Below, in pieces: positions 36,138-36,359 of a DNA stretch of 36,359 nt. The first letter of the stretch is position 1. Each line of letters begins with the position of its first letter. The notes under the pieces were generated by a model, which saw nothing but the letters and a program-made list of their open reading frames with translations, was not told the DNA's origin and made no database searches. The DNA comes from Streptococcus sp. DD13 (lineage in GTDB: Bacteria; Bacillota; Bacilli; Lactobacillales; Streptococcaceae), in assembly GCF_001578875.1 (NCBI RefSeq), contig NZ_KQ969506.1:1313584-1349942 (forward strand). Reading direction: 5' to 3'. A program made the translations under genes and the position numbers.

Positions 36138-36359
36138 ATGGATATCGAAACATTATATGCGAAGGTGTCGGGGATTGTGGAGAAGGCGCGTCGTCAATAC
36201 TACATCAAACAGTGGGACGGAGATGATTGGAAACAGGAGGGGATGATCTGCTTATATCAATTACTAGAAGAACAGCCCCAGTTAGAGACAAAGGAAGGTC
36301 AACTCTATGTATACTTTAAGGTACGGTTCACGAATTACGTAAAAGACATGGTGAGAAGA
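36138..36359 (+). CDS. comX: Competence sigma factor ComX/SigX (N-terminal part, cut by window edge)
   Basis: Alternative sigma factor that switches on late competence genes. The open frame runs from 36138 to the window edge, 74 codons. I choose the ATG at 36138 (MDIETLYAKVSGIVEKAR), with AAGGAG at 36123-36128; the ATG four bases earlier is out of frame and closes after about 30 codons. Visible features fit region 2 of small sigma factors: YYIKQWDGDDWKQEGMICLY, LLEEQPQL and VYFKVRFTNYVKDM. The location right after ftsH is typical of streptococci. The C-terminal DNA-binding half lies outside the window. Confidence 0.92.
   Translation, partial: MDIETLYAKVSGIVEKARRQYYIKQWDGDDWKQEGMICLYQLLEEQPQLETKEGQLYVYFKVRFTNYVKDMVRR

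Overview
The window is the replication-origin region of a Streptococcus (low-GC Firmicutes). The gene order ecfT-ecfA2-ecfA1-pgsA-rodZ-yfmH-yfmF / yaaA-recF / guaB / trpS / rlmH / htrA-parB / dnaA-dnaN / DAGK-DUF951-ychF-pth-mfd-rqcP-divIC-small ORF-serine hydrolase-tilS-hpt-ftsH-comX is the streptococcal oriC layout. A ComR-type operator in front of comX points to a ComRS-using lineage; the layout resembles S. suis, but I cannot name a species from sequence alone.

Left part (1-6.84 kb, minus strand): the start of a secreted LysM protein, then a seven-gene run for an ECF vitamin-transporter energizing module (ecfA1, ecfA2, ecfT), phosphatidylglycerophosphate synthase (pgsA), the cell-shape protein RodZ and the M16 peptidase-like pair YfmF/YfmH. 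A divergent promoter pair at 6.87-6.93 kb also drives yaaA-recF on the plus strand. Next come guaB and trpS (minus; trpS has a long structured leader ending in a terminator), a YitT-family membrane protein, an ABC-F ATPase and a large YfhO-family membrane protein (plus).

Centre (17-23.2 kb): tRNA-Glu and tRNA-Asn (minus), tRNA-Arg (plus), a perfect parS site, rlmH, a CiaR-type htrA promoter, parB, and the bipartite origin. DnaA-box clusters lie before htrA, between parB and dnaA (inside a long inverted repeat), and between dnaA and dnaN, where a box is followed by a run of five DnaA-trios. A second parS (15/16) sits inside ecfA1. No parA is present here.

Right part (23.3-36.36 kb, all plus): housekeeping genes co-oriented with replication away from oriC, ending in the first 74 codons of the competence sigma factor comX. 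Two genes here, mfd and the class-A beta-lactamase-like serine hydrolase, are each broken by a single-base loss in or near an A-rich run. These may be real mutations or sequencing/assembly errors.

I see no phage, insertion sequence, CRISPR array or unknown multigene system; this is a conserved core region. Points of interest are regulatory or small-scale: leaderless-looking starts of parB and rlmH, the trpS attenuator, the ABC-F ATPase with one coherently degenerate ATP site, the DnaA-box hairpins, the 46-aa conserved small ORF, and a streptococcal-type intergenic repeat after mfd.
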